Below are positions 17,685 through 26,756 of a stretch of 64,000 nt of DNA, in pieces; positions within the stretch are counted from its first letter, which is position 1; every line of letters starts with the position of its first letter. The notes beneath the pieces are model-generated. The model did not search any database. It saw only the letters and a program-made list of their open reading frames with translations, and had not been told where the DNA came from. The translations under genes and the position numbers were made by a program. Source of the DNA: Dielma sp000508965 (GTDB taxonomy: Bacteria; Bacillota_I; Bacilli_A; Erysipelotrichales; Erysipelotrichaceae); contig BAHV02000021.1 of the NCBI GenBank assembly GCA_000508965.1, positions 1 through 64,000 on the forward strand, given 5' to 3'.

Positions 17685-17752
17685 ATTTAAGCATGAACGA
17701 TTATGCATTTTCAACCGCTTTCAATAAACGGTCATTTCACTGTCATCACTGG
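17685..17752 (-). promoter_or_regulatory. Two-repeat operator and promoter of the DMT transporter
   Basis: Reading the minus strand: ACAGTGAAA, 7 bases, TTATTGAAA (17719-17743), GCGG, -35 TTGAAA (17709-17714), an 18-base spacer and -10 TTAAAT (17685-17690). Over 34 bases (17719-17752 against 14482-14515) 27 positions are identical to the amidohydrolase element, and the distance from repeat to -10 is exactly 28 bases in both. Confidence 0.6.
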
Positions 17753-17806
17753 CTTAAAGAGCAAGAAAAAAGATGCATTAGGCATCTATTTCAGTCGTTA
17801 TTACGT

Positions 17807-19939
17807 TTATTTTTTATTCTTTAACAAGCTGCTTTTTAAATGCAGGCAGCTGGTTTCAAATTGTGGAATCAGCAGCGGCAAGGAAAAATAACTTCCCTGT
17901 CCAATATCAAAGCCACAAGCTTTTAACCTTTCATACTGCTCCTGAGAGCTGATGCCTAAAGCCGCGCTTTGCGGATGCTTAGCATCACTGCACATATTGA
18001 TGATTTGGCGGATATGATTTTCACATTCAGTATCGCTCATCAGCATTTTGATACAAGCCTCATCAAATCTAATTTCATTAAGTGCAATTTCATTCGTCAG
18101 TGCGAAATCATTCAGCACATGCGCATTTAAAGAAACAGCAAATCCGCTGGCTAAAAACCGATCGACAACAGCTTTAAGTTCATTCGTATGAAGCTTTGAA
18201 ACAGCTTCATCGATTTCAAAACAAAGTTGTCTTGGATGGACTTCATGCAGTTTCAGCACCCGCTGGATGGACTCAACAATGTTAGGTTCTAAAAGTGTTG
18301 TCTGCGACAGCTTGATTGAAATTTTGATTTTCTTTTCACCGAGTTTTCCCCAACTGCTTAATGCTTTGCATATCGTTTCCAGTGCATAAAAATCAATGAA
18401 GCGGATCACGCCTTTATTTTCAAATTCAGATTTGAAATGATCATACCATATAAAGCTGCCATCCTGTAACTGCCGGCGAATCAATGCCTGTGCCCCGGCA
18501 AGCTCATGGCTGTTTAACCAAATCCTTGGCTGGAGAAAAACCGCAAACCGTTCATTATTGATTTCACTGATTACCCTCGCAACAGCATCAGCATGATCAT
18601 CGTTTGCATTCGGATGCTGATCGTGGTAATTTTGCTTTTCCGCATACATTAAATCATCGGCATGATTGACCAGGGAATCCATTTTCATCGTATCCTGCTG
18701 CCAAGTAGAACCGATGGAAGCATCAAGTTCACTATCTTCGCTAAGACGCTTACGAAGCAATGCGATACGCTGATTAAAAGCATCTTCATCAAGATCAAGG
18801 CAGATCACCACAAACTCGTCACCGCCGATCCGATAAATTGGTTCACTAAAAACACCGCATAATATATCAGCCGCTTTTTTGATAATATAGTCACCATAGC
18901 GGTGACCAAAACTATCATTAATTCTTTTCAGACCGTTGATATCAAGATAGAGTACACCGCTGTACGGATGATTTTCAAGCTTTATACTTTCAAGATCTGA
19001 GATATAACGGTTGCGGTTATAGACCCCTGTCAATAAGTCTACGTAACTCATGTACTCTAACTTCACCAGCATTTTACGCTTTTGAATATCATTAATAATA
19101 TAATAAGTGATCGATTTCAGAAGATGCAGATTATTCATATTGGCAATCGGATCATCCACACCGATGAAACCGATAATAACATCATTTTCAATTAACGGTG
19201 CAGCTATCAGACTTTTGATTCCCTGAGCCGCAAGAATGCGGTATTCTTCACTGTCTTTGTTTAATGTTTCATTTACTGAGGTAATATAAAATTCATTAAA
19301 TTTTTCAAACTTAGTTAGCCAGCGGCTGATGGTATCGACAGGCATATCCTTCAAGTTCTGAATTTCCTCACTGACACCTTCAGCGCACCATTCATAAGTA
19401 TTGGAAATCGTATCGTTATCGTAATTAATTTCAAAGATATAGACTCGCTGTCCCTGATAATAGGCTGCCACAATGTTCAGAAGCTCATTGATTGCTGCCT
19501 GCTGATCATTATAAGCCGAGAGCGTCTGTACACATTTAAGCAAGGTTTCTTCTGTTGTCAGCCGTTGTTCAAGATCCTGAGCACGCTTTTCACTTTCGGT
19601 AATATCAACAGCAATTTCCAGACGGACTGCATGACCTGATTCAATTTCAATCAGCTTATCATTCATCATAAAGTAACGGTTAAGCGGCACATTAAAATGT
19701 GTCCATTGGTAAAAGCTTTGCTTATTCAGCAAATGATTCGTGCAGAATTCACACGGTGAGTCTTTACCTTGAAGCAGTTTATAACATTTCTGACCTTGAT
19801 ATTTATTATCTTCAATTTGAAATGCCTTTTTCCCCTTCTCATTAAGATAAAGCAATTCATAAGTAACAGGATCAGAAACATAAACGATATTATCCAGATG
19901 CTTTACTATCAGTTGTTCATATTCAGCTTCCTTAGCCAA
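17807..19939 (-). CDS. PAS-GAF-GGDEF-(degenerate EAL) signalling protein
   Basis: A 710-residue cytosolic protein: a PAS-like N-terminus (about 10-110), a GAF domain (about 130-275), a GGDEF diguanylate cyclase domain with intact RIGGDEFV near residue 374, and a C-terminal EAL-like domain (about 450-690). The EAL motif is replaced by GAQALIR near residue 483, losing the metal-binding Glu, and the usual DDFGTG loop is unrecognisable (LNAHVLNDFALTNEI). The protein probably makes c-di-GMP and uses the EAL fold as a binding or regulatory domain. The ATG has an AAAGGGTGA site. It is apparently monocistronic. Confidence 0.87.
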   Translation of the reverse strand: MAKEAEYEQLIVKHLDNIVYVSDPVTYELLYLNEKGKKAFQIEDNKYQGQKCYKLLQGKDSPCEFCTNHLLNKQSFYQWTHFNVPLNRYFMMNDKLIEIESGHAVRLEIAVDITESEKRAQDLEQRLTTEETLLKCVQTLSAYNDQQAAINELLNIVAAYYQGQRVYIFEINYDNDTISNTYEWCAEGVSEEIQNLKDMPVDTISRWLTKFEKFNEFYITSVNETLNKDSEEYRILAAQGIKSLIAAPLIENDVIIGFIGVDDPIANMNNLHLLKSITYYIINDIQKRKMLVKLEYMSYVDLLTGVYNRNRYISDLESIKLENHPYSGVLYLDINGLKRINDSFGHRYGDYIIKKAADILCGVFSEPIYRIGGDEFVVICLDLDEDAFNQRIALLRKRLSEDSELDASIGSTWQQDTMKMDSLVNHADDLMYAEKQNYHDQHPNANDDHADAVARVISEINNERFAVFLQPRIWLNSHELAGAQALIRRQLQDGSFIWYDHFKSEFENKGVIRFIDFYALETICKALSSWGKLGEKKIKISIKLSQTTLLEPNIVESIQRVLKLHEVHPRQLCFEIDEAVSKLHTNELKAVVDRFLASGFAVSLNAHVLNDFALTNEIALNEIRFDEACIKMLMSDTECENHIRQIINMCSDAKHPQSAALGISSQEQYERLKACGFDIGQGSYFSLPLLIPQFETSCLHLKSSLLKNKK

Positions 19940-20163
19940 TGGTGCTCACCCTTTCTTATTTACATATCCTGCGCAGCAATCAAAACATGTAAATAGTTAT
20001 AATTATTTAAGTTCTATCGATACGCAAATCATAGTTGTTAAACCTTAAAAAGTCAACCCTATTCAGGATTTAAAACACAGCCTTGATAAAAAATTATCAT
20101 ATTGAAAATATAACAACGCCAGCCCTTAAGCAAATGCCAGCAAAGCTGCTATTTTTACCTGCC

Positions 20164-20189
20164 GTCTCATAAAGTATACATTGTAAGAC
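20164..20189. repeat. Imperfect GTATAC-centred palindrome
   Basis: GTCTCATAAA, then GTATAC, then ATTGTAAGAC; 7 of 10 arm positions pair. The left arm is identical to that of the perfect palindrome at 20276-20305, and the right arm has diverged. Confidence 0.55.
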
Positions 20190-20275
20190 ACATAAAAAAC
20201 CGGTTAAAAAGCAGAATAAACAGCAAAATTAGTTTTACAAACATCAAAAAAAGCCTTATAATGTGATTAAATGCA

Positions 20276-20305
20276 GTGTCTCATAAAGTATACTTTATGA
20301 GACAC
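20276..20305. repeat. Perfect 30-bp palindrome
   Basis: Left half GTGTCTCATAAAGTA, right half its exact reverse complement, with no loop. No T-run follows on either strand, so it is not a terminator. It could be an operator for a dimeric regulator, or the end of a small mobile element whose other end is the imperfect copy at 20164. Confidence 0.65.
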
Positions 20306-20363
20306 TTCTCGTTTGATACATAACAGCAGATTTTAAGATCTGACAAATGTAAATATAATATAA

Positions 20364-20396
20364 TAAAAAAAATCCATGGATATCATCCTTGGATTT
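20364..20396 (-). terminator. Terminator of the tRNA transcript
   Basis: On the minus strand AAATCCA-A-GGA pairs with TCC-A-TGGATTT around a five-base loop and is followed by a run of seven Ts, 11 bases after tRNA-Glu. Confidence 0.8.
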
Positions 20397-20406
20397 GTTT
20401 TACACT

Positions 20407-20482
20407 TGGTGACTCGTACGGGATTCGAACCCGTGAATGCTTGCGTGAAAGGCAAGTGAGTTAACCGTTTCTCCAACGAGCC
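20407..20482 (-). tRNA. tRNA-Glu (anticodon TTC)
   Basis: A 76-base cloverleaf with encoded CCA (20407-20409). Acceptor GGCTCGT pairs with ACGAGTC; the anticodon loop CTTTCAC is closed by CTTGC/GCAAG; the T-arm is CGGGTTCGAATCCCG. It is identical to the copy at 31314-31389. Confidence 0.97.
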
Positions 20483-20486
20483 AAAA

Positions 20487-20562
20487 TGGCGCCTAAAACA
20501 GGACTCGAACCTGTGACCGTTCGGTTAACAGCCGAATGCTCTACCTACTGAGCTATTTAGGC
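20487..20562 (-). tRNA. tRNA-Asn (anticodon GTT)
   Basis: A 76-base cloverleaf with encoded CCA (20487-20489). Anticodon loop CTGTTAA within TTCGG/CCGAA, T-arm CAGGTTCGAGTCCTG. It is the first gene of a two-tRNA transcript, 4 bases before tRNA-Glu. Confidence 0.97.
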
Positions 20563-20574
20563 AAGTGCTTAATT

Positions 20575-20603
20575 ATAATACCACAAGGATATTGTTTTAG
20601 CAA
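20575..20603 (-). promoter_or_regulatory. Promoter of the tRNA-Asn/tRNA-Glu operon
   Basis: On the minus strand, -35 TTGCTA (20598-20603), a 17-base spacer and -10 TATTAT (20575-20580), 12 bases before tRNA-Asn. Confidence 0.7.
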
Positions 20604-20660
20604 GCACTTTTTTTAAATTTTTATCATTTTTTTGATACCAATTTCTGCCAATATAAAGAC

Positions 20661-20686
20661 AAACAGCCATAAAATAATGGCTGTTT
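20661..20686 (-). terminator. Terminator of the reductase gene
   Basis: AAACAGCCAT (20661-20670) pairs exactly with ATGGCTGTTT (20677-20686) around a six-base loop. It lies 9 bases past the stop codon and is followed by GTCTTTATATT on the minus strand. Confidence 0.75.
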
Positions 20687-20694
20687 AAATTCAC

Positions 20695-22602
20695 TTATTT
20701 AATTTTTGCTAACGCATCTTCAACCGCGGTAATAATTGCCTTACTGGTTACGGTTGCACCAGAAATTGTTTCTACTTCAGTTGACTGAGCTTCAACAATT
20801 TCATTTGGTACAGCTTCAATTGCCGGATCGCTAATTCCTTCTGATTCTGAATGAGAGACAATTTCAACTTTGGCGATCTTGTCACCATCCATTGTTACCT
20901 TCACTGTCAATGTGCCGCCCATACCTTCTGCTGAGCCGATATATTCATTATCTGCTGTTTCGATTTCCGGAGCGTCCTTCTTAAGATCTGTAACATCACC
21001 TAAACCAGTAGGTGTTGATTCTACCTTAGCAGCTGGTGTATAAACCGGTAATGCTTCTTTTGCTGCCGCTGCGTTCTTACCGGCGATCTGCCCGAATGTG
21101 ATACATTCTGCAAGATTTGTACCACCCTGATACATTGAAGAAGTGATGCCGCCTAATTCACCCGCACTGTATAAGTGAGGTATTGGATTGCCGTTCACAT
21201 CAAGAATTTCAGCATTTTCATTCCGTTTAGGTCCGCCCTGAGTGTTCAGAATCTCAGGCAGAACTTCAAATGCATAATAAGCCTTACCATCAAAAGCACG
21301 CATTGTATCCGCAGGTCTGTTTTGTTCTAAATCAATACCTGTTGACGCATAATTAGAGAAATTTTCAATAGAAGCTTTCAGCTGATCCGCTTTGGCACCG
21401 ATCAAACCTGCCAATTCTTCAATTGTAGCCGCACTCACAACCTGATCTCTGAATTGCTCAGGCATGCTTTCATTAGCTGCAATCTCGTCAGCTTTAGCCT
21501 GGTCATAAACAACCCATGACTTCGTTGGGTATTGTGGGTTTTCCCAAACACCGTTGTTATAAACATGACCGTGACGTACAATTTCTGATTCATTCAAATA
21601 ACGATCACCGTCAGTACCAACCATAATCAGTGAACCTTGGTTAAAATCATTCAGTGTCAGAACAGCTACCTGAGAAGCACGTTCACCTTCATTTACTTTA
21701 AATGAAGTACCGCCTAAACCAAAACCGCCTTCATATACATGCATATGCCATAAATCAGCGCCGACTTCCTGAGCCATACGCAAACCATCACCGGTATTAT
21801 ATAATGCACCGATAACAGCATAATCAGTTAAACCTAAATAAGTTTCTACCATTTCCGCATTATCTTCAAAACCACCGGTACATAATACAACACCATTATT
21901 GGCGCGAACATTCATTGTTTTACCGTCACGTTCAACTTTCACACCAATGATTGTTTTTGATACTGGATCCTGAATCAATTGAACGGCCGGGCTTTCAAAC
22001 CATACGTCGATCTTATCAGAACGATCTGTTACATTCTTCTTTAATAAACGATATAATTCACCGTCGCTGACACCCTGATGAATCGTATCCAATGATATAT
22101 TATCTGAATCTTCAAATTCAGGATATTCAGGGGACATATTGCCAATAACAGGAACCCCTGTCCAAGACATAAACTGTGATCTGTCAGCGCCGAAATCATT
22201 AGCTAATGTATCAGCCATATTCGCTACACCGGCTGCAATTACTCTCAGCATTGATTCCGGTACATCCGTATCACCGGCAAGCTGTTTGTAATAATTCAAT
22301 GTTTTCTCAACATCGCCATGTCCATTTGCGAATAACTGACCGGCATATTTGCTGTTACCGCCAGATTCACCTTCACTCATCTTTTCTACAATCAATACAG
22401 TAGCACCTTCTTCAGCAGCTGTCTTGGCTGTTACGGCACCAGCGGCACCAAACCCTGCGACAACAACATCATACTGTGCGTCCCATGCAATCGTATCTGC
22501 GTAAGTGTAATCACTTTGAACCGGTGTCTGTGTAGTAGAACAGCCGGCAAGAACTGTGCAGATCATCATGCTGCTTAAAGCTAATTTCAATAACTTTTTC
22601 AT
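20695..22602 (-). CDS. FAD-dependent fumarate reductase-like lipoprotein with C-terminal FMN_bind domain
   Basis: About 635 residues. The start (MKKLLKLALSS) has an AGGAGGG site. A lipoprotein signal (CTVLAGCSTTQ) places it outside the membrane. FAD_binding_2 domain: VVVAGFGAAGAVTA near residue 45 and GGTNLAECITFGQIAG near 515. A C-terminal FMN_bind domain (about 555-635) ends with SGATVTSKAI, whose Thr is the usual site of covalent FMN attachment by ApbE. The active-site stretch reads NTQGGPKRN and not the fumarate-reductase HxxxGG type, so the acceptor is probably another unsaturated organic acid. Such proteins act as extracellular terminal reductases. It is divergent from an AraC-type regulator. 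Confidence 0.88.
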   Translation of the reverse strand: MKKLLKLALSSMMICTVLAGCSTTQTPVQSDYTYADTIAWDAQYDVVVAGFGAAGAVTAKTAAEEGATVLIVEKMSEGESGGNSKYAGQLFANGHGDVEKTLNYYKQLAGDTDVPESMLRVIAAGVANMADTLANDFGADRSQFMSWTGVPVIGNMSPEYPEFEDSDNISLDTIHQGVSDGELYRLLKKNVTDRSDKIDVWFESPAVQLIQDPVSKTIIGVKVERDGKTMNVRANNGVVLCTGGFEDNAEMVETYLGLTDYAVIGALYNTGDGLRMAQEVGADLWHMHVYEGGFGLGGTSFKVNEGERASQVAVLTLNDFNQGSLIMVGTDGDRYLNESEIVRHGHVYNNGVWENPQYPTKSWVVYDQAKADEIAANESMPEQFRDQVVSAATIEELAGLIGAKADQLKASIENFSNYASTGIDLEQNRPADTMRAFDGKAYYAFEVLPEILNTQGGPKRNENAEILDVNGNPIPHLYSAGELGGITSSMYQGGTNLAECITFGQIAGKNAAAAKEALPVYTPAAKVESTPTGLGDVTDLKKDAPEIETADNEYIGSAEGMGGTLTVKVTMDGDKIAKVEIVSHSESEGISDPAIEAVPNEIVEAQSTEVETISGATVTSKAIITAVEDALAKIK

Positions 22603-22698
22603 TCTTAAATCCCTCCTGTCCATATTTTATCATGCTAAATTATTATCATAGTACGCCAAAATATTTTATTTTCAGAAAATTTATGCTAAACTGGAAAC

Positions 22699-23928
22699 AT
22701 GGAAAAACATGAGTTAATACAAAAACGCAGCACTGACTTTGTTGCCCACAATATGCTGATGAATTATTGGCTATGGGATGATAACCAGCTGCTGGTTGAA
22801 AGCTTCATTAAAAACAATGGACTTGATATTCATTTTGATGTCAATCATTTTCATTTCTGCATTACCGGTGTTGATAGTAAATATAATATTTACACAGAAT
22901 CTGATTCCTTTGATCATGATGTAAAAAAAATATTATATGAATATGAGGTAATCTATAAAATTCTCGAAGAAAATCATTATCAAGGAAACTGTTTTCTAAT
23001 AAAGGTTGATAATTCAAAAAAGGTGGCTGTACTTTTTAGTGAAGCTGATGATCCTCTTTGTCCGCCGATTGCAGTGGCAAGCAAAATTGATACAACGATC
23101 AAAAATCATTACCATGAACGAGCCGTACCTATCGCTACCTCGCTGGCTGTTGATTACAGCGGTTATGAATCTATTCATTTAGCCTACGAAGAAGCCAGAA
23201 GGCTTAATCTGCTTGCCTTTTTCGGAATTCATGAGGTGGTAATCACACAGGAGCTGGTAAGTCAGATCACGATTGAATGTGCCCTGACCTTGATCGATGA
23301 AAATTGCCGTAAGCTGAAATATCTATGCTGCAATGCTTCTTTGGAAGAAATTCTGCATCAGACTGACATTCTTTTTAATCAGCTTGTACATTCTTCGTTA
23401 AGTGCTGAATGCTTTAATACGGCATTTACCTTGTGCGAGATGACCGTCCTGTTGTTTCAGAAGGTTTATAAGATCAAAAATATACCAAAAACAAAACGTC
23501 AAAAAGATTATGATACACTTGAAGCCTATACTGAGGATCTAAAAAAACGGCTGTCGATGATCTATAACAGCTGTCCGGATCAGCGTTACACGCATAATGT
23601 TTTATTAGCACTTAGTTTTATCATGGACAACTATACACAAGATATATCACTTAAGGTTATCTCTGAATATACGAATGTTAATTCTACATCACTCAGCACG
23701 GATTTCAATCGTGAAGTATCCATGTCAATCAGCGAATATATTTCCAAACTTAGAATTAATAAAGCAAAGGAACTATTAAAGACTGATAGGGAGATTGCTG
23801 AAGTTATGAATACTGCGGGTTTTACGAATATGCGTTATTTTACGGATATGTTTAAGAAAGAGGTTGGTATGACACCGCTGGCCTATCATAAAAAACATGC
23901 AAAAAAAAGCCATGTGGAATGTGAGTAA
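22699..23928 (+). CDS. AraC-family transcriptional regulator
   Basis: A 409-residue protein with a C-terminal double helix-turn-helix of the AraC type (about 305-400: ISLKVISEYTNVNSTSLS, then RINKAKELLK and VGMTPLAYHKKH). The N-terminal 290 residues are a poorly conserved region resembling that of YesN-like regulators, without a receiver domain. Divergent placement 96 bases from the reductase lipoprotein gene suggests that it controls that gene. Similar ATGCTAAA boxes at about 22632 and 22682 in the shared region are possible binding sites. Confidence 0.85.
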   Translation: MEKHELIQKRSTDFVAHNMLMNYWLWDDNQLLVESFIKNNGLDIHFDVNHFHFCITGVDSKYNIYTESDSFDHDVKKILYEYEVIYKILEENHYQGNCFLIKVDNSKKVAVLFSEADDPLCPPIAVASKIDTTIKNHYHERAVPIATSLAVDYSGYESIHLAYEEARRLNLLAFFGIHEVVITQELVSQITIECALTLIDENCRKLKYLCCNASLEEILHQTDILFNQLVHSSLSAECFNTAFTLCEMTVLLFQKVYKIKNIPKTKRQKDYDTLEAYTEDLKKRLSMIYNSCPDQRYTHNVLLALSFIMDNYTQDISLKVISEYTNVNSTSLSTDFNREVSMSISEYISKLRINKAKELLKTDREIAEVMNTAGFTNMRYFTDMFKKEVGMTPLAYHKKHAKKSHVECE

Positions 23929-23979
23929 AGAATCGGTTCTTTCTGAACTTTGGATCCTATAGTGTTACTGAAATAATAG

Positions 23980-24023
23980 GAGCTTTAAATCTGTGAAAAA
24001 CGCAGACTTAAAGCTCTCTTTTT
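23980..24023 (+). terminator. Terminator of the AraC regulator gene
   Basis: GAGCTTTAAaTCTG pairs with CAGAcTTAAAGCTC, with a loop of about nine bases, followed by TCTTTTTA. No gene was seen between here and 24133. Confidence 0.88.
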
Positions 24024-24133
24024 ATGTAAAGTAATTATAATCCGCTGACCAAAATTCTGAAAGAACATCATATGTAAACTTTGGCTTATATACTTTTCCA
24101 TTATTTGAAATGATATGTAACAGACCCTCTTAT

Positions 24134-24985
24134 TTATCTATCAATTTCAACAATCAAACCTGTACCCGCTTCTTTACTTGGAGTGGTATTCCACAGCGCC
24201 TTTTTACAGAATAAATCAGTATCATGACAGATATAGAAATCATGTATTGCCTGTCTGCCGATATAATCACATGTTTTCTCAACTTGTGATACAGGCACTT
24301 CGTCAATTCGCAGATGTGATCCGCCAATATAAGTATGAATATGAGAGCATCCTGTTAGCTTTTTTGCATATTCCATGATATTACAAATTCCATAGTGGGC
24401 ACATGCCGCGACAACACTTACATCCTTACCATTTTTATGACGGTAGCAAAGCTGTGTATCTTCATCTACAACATCATCGCACCATTTTCCATTGATTAAA
24501 ACCTTGGCACGCTGCGGATGAATGTGTTCAAAATCATTGGTTCGCTCTGTTATACCCATAAAACATAAATTATTGGTGATCCAATATGGTTCACGGCTAA
24601 CCTGAACATCAAAATAAGGTTCAAGCTCCTTTTTGCTTAGATCCAATCCGGAATTATGATTCTTCTGAAAATTCCAGCGTTTTGCAAAAATTCTTTCATC
24701 AGCAACTAAGAGTTTAGGTTTGCGAATCATGGCATGATCCTTGAAATACTTAATTAAGTATTTTAAACCGCCTGTATGATCGCGGTGACAATGACTCAGC
24801 ACCACAATGTCTACAGTTCTTAAATCAATACCTAATGCTTCAGCATTTTTTATAAAATTATCTGAATAACCGCAATCAAACAATACTTTCTGCTGTTCAT
24901 CTTCGATCCATGCAGAAAAACCATGTTCAGCATTCAGATAAACACAAAACAAACTATTATTCTCTGCCAACAATGTTACTTTCAT
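24134..24985 (-). CDS. MBL-fold metallo-hydrolase
   Basis: A metallo-beta-lactamase-fold protein of about 283 residues with the metal motif LSHCHRDHTGGL (HxHxDH variant) and further candidate ligands in VVAACAHYGICNIM and YIGGSHLR. It resembles the group annotated as dihydropterin-ribofuranosyl-aminobenzene-phosphate synthase-like hydrolases. The ATG at 24985 overlaps the HAD stop codon (ATGA) and has GGAAAGGG five bases upstream; the in-frame GTG at 24991 is less likely. It is the last gene of the carbohydrate operon, whose product it may hydrolyse. Confidence 0.8.
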   Translation of the reverse strand: MKVTLLAENNSLFCVYLNAEHGFSAWIEDEQQKVLFDCGYSDNFIKNAEALGIDLRTVDIVVLSHCHRDHTGGLKYLIKYFKDHAMIRKPKLLVADERIFAKRWNFQKNHNSGLDLSKKELEPYFDVQVSREPYWITNNLCFMGITERTNDFEHIHPQRAKVLINGKWCDDVVDEDTQLCYRHKNGKDVSVVAACAHYGICNIMEYAKKLTGCSHIHTYIGGSHLRIDEVPVSQVEKTCDYIGRQAIHDFYICHDTDLFCKKALWNTTPSKEAGTGLIVEIDR

Positions 24986-25791
24986 AGACACCCTTTCCTG
25001 ATTCGTGCAAGAACTTGGGCAATACTTGCTTCATCATTCGTACCAATTACCGCATCAGCAAGTGTCTTCAACTCAATGTCCGCATTGCCCATGGCAATTT
25101 TATGTCCTGCAAGCTGAAACATCGATATATCATTCTTTGAATCGCCAAACACACAGATTTCCGCTCGTCCAACACCGCAGACAGCCGCAAGATATGAAAG
25201 CGCACTTCCCTTATTTACTGATTCAGCTGTGATTTCAAGCAGATTTGAAGATGATGAAGTTACCGTAATCGGATGACGTTTGAATATGTCAAATAACAAA
25301 TTTTTAGTTCTATCATCTTGCGTTGGAATCATGATTTTATGGATTCTTTGCGGAATGATTTTTAAAGGCTGAATAACAGTGTGTTCCAGATCTGCAAGTA
25401 AAGCCAATTCATTATAGCGCTGAATCATGAAGCTTCTTGGATTATCTGAACTAAAATAAATGTCTCTGTCATTTTGGATAATGTACGGAATTTCATATTG
25501 ATTGCATATTCCTAGTATTAAATCAGTAATTTTTTGATCTATCAGGCTTTCTTTCAATACCTGATTGTCTGATGACTGGATGAACGCACCATTCATTGCA
25601 ATCATCCAATTTGCTTTAATTTCACTCATATAGAGTTTCATCATACCTGGATATCTCCCTGAACATAGAACAATGGTTACCCCCAATGCACTTAACTGCC
25701 TGATTTCTTTTTTAGTTTGTTTCAGAATACAATATTTTGAATCCAACAGAGTACCATCAAGGTCAAACAGAATCATTGAAATTTTATCCAT
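24982..25791 (-). CDS. HAD-family (Cof-type) phosphatase
   Basis: A 269-residue Cof/YidA-type HAD hydrolase. Motif I is ILFDLDGTLLDS (nucleophile D9), motif II SGRYPG, motif III Lys in VNKGSAL, motif IV FGDSKNDISMF. The large C2 cap is typical of sugar-phosphate phosphatases. It starts 4 bases after the phosphotriesterase-like gene, so it is part of the same operon; it may dephosphorylate an intermediate or relieve sugar-phosphate stress. Confidence 0.88.
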   Translation of the reverse strand: MDKISMILFDLDGTLLDSKYCILKQTKKEIRQLSALGVTIVLCSGRYPGMMKLYMSEIKANWMIAMNGAFIQSSDNQVLKESLIDQKITDLILGICNQYEIPYIIQNDRDIYFSSDNPRSFMIQRYNELALLADLEHTVIQPLKIIPQRIHKIMIPTQDDRTKNLLFDIFKRHPITVTSSSSNLLEITAESVNKGSALSYLAAVCGVGRAEICVFGDSKNDISMFQLAGHKIAMGNADIELKTLADAVIGTNDEASIAQVLARIRKGCL

Positions 25792-25795
25792 TCTA

Positions 25796-26746
25796 TCAAT
25801 AGGCTAAGAAAGTTTTTGGATTATCGATGAAAATCTTCTTGATTACTGCATCATCAATACCATAATCCTTCATCATATCTGGCAGCTTTGCAGGTATAAA
25901 TGCTAATCCTGGCTCTCCGCCGTAAGCCTGAAGGTAAGATGCCCTGCCCCAGTCACCGCCGATCATGATATGATCCGCATAACCCATAGCACTTAATTCC
26001 TTAATCAATGTCATAGTTTCACAAAGCGGATGATATTTAACTCTGGCAACACAGTCATATTGAATGGAAACACCTAGTTCAAGTACTTTCTTGTGATAAA
26101 TCAAATCTGCATTACGGTCTAAATGACCAATCATGATTTTTTTTGGATCAGCACCGGCTTCTATCAGAAACTTTGCCTGTTCATAACCCATAGTGCCCAT
26201 ATGCGTATGCGTTCCGATAGGAATGCCGGTGTCTGCACTGACGCGAGCAACCACACGCATCATTTTTTCTTCAAGCGGTGTTATTTTATAATAACTGGTT
26301 CCGCACTTAACTAAGCCGGGCAATACATCTGAATGTTCTATAAAAGGGCCGCAGAAATCATTAACTTCGATTCCCTCTTTCACTTCCGATGTGATGATTT
26401 CTACTAATTGATCAACAGTATATTTATGTACAAAATGAGCCTTATCATAAAGTGCACCGCGATGAAATCCGGTAATAGCTATCAGATGAACATCACTTCC
26501 CTCGGCAATCTGTTTCAATTCACGAATACCTCTTCCTACACCAAGCGGCTGCATATCAATGAGTGCATCACCGCCTGCAGCTTTGAACTTCTTCAGCTCC
26601 AATTGTGACTTTTTGATGTTTTCAATACCGAAATCCTTATCTTCAAGCACTTCCATCCCGCCTGATTTCCAAACATGATCGTGAATATCTGTAAAACCAA
26701 GTTCATCCGGAAGTATTTCTCCATTAACTGTTTTAATTGTTTTCAT
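25796..26746 (-). CDS. Phosphotriesterase-family hydrolase (candidate sugar-phosphate lactonase)
   Basis: A 316-residue amidohydrolase-superfamily protein. Metal ligands are visible: TDIHDHVW (H22, H24), THTHMG, IGHLDRNAD and GGDWGRAS (Asp). Members of this family encoded next to PTS genes (for example Lmo2620 of Listeria and a Mycoplasma synoviae enzyme) hydrolyse furanose or aldonolactone phosphates. The gene follows an ascorbate-family PTS, so opening an imported sugar-lactone phosphate is a good guess (inference). Confidence 0.85.
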   Translation of the reverse strand: MKTIKTVNGEILPDELGFTDIHDHVWKSGGMEVLEDKDFGIENIKKSQLELKKFKAAGGDALIDMQPLGVGRGIRELKQIAEGSDVHLIAITGFHRGALYDKAHFVHKYTVDQLVEIITSEVKEGIEVNDFCGPFIEHSDVLPGLVKCGTSYYKITPLEEKMMRVVARVSADTGIPIGTHTHMGTMGYEQAKFLIEAGADPKKIMIGHLDRNADLIYHKKVLELGVSIQYDCVARVKYHPLCETMTLIKELSAMGYADHIMIGGDWGRASYLQAYGGEPGLAFIPAKLPDMMKDYGIDDAVIKKIFIDNPKTFLAY

Positions 26747-26756
26747 TGTCTTTCAC

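Larger units (their letters stand above)
19940..20363. other. Gene-free region with two related palindromes
   Basis: No credible gene. It contains an imperfect palindrome (20164-20189) and a perfect one (20276-20305) sharing the same GTATAC-centred core, 112 bases apart; see the two repeat entries. Confidence 0.6.
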
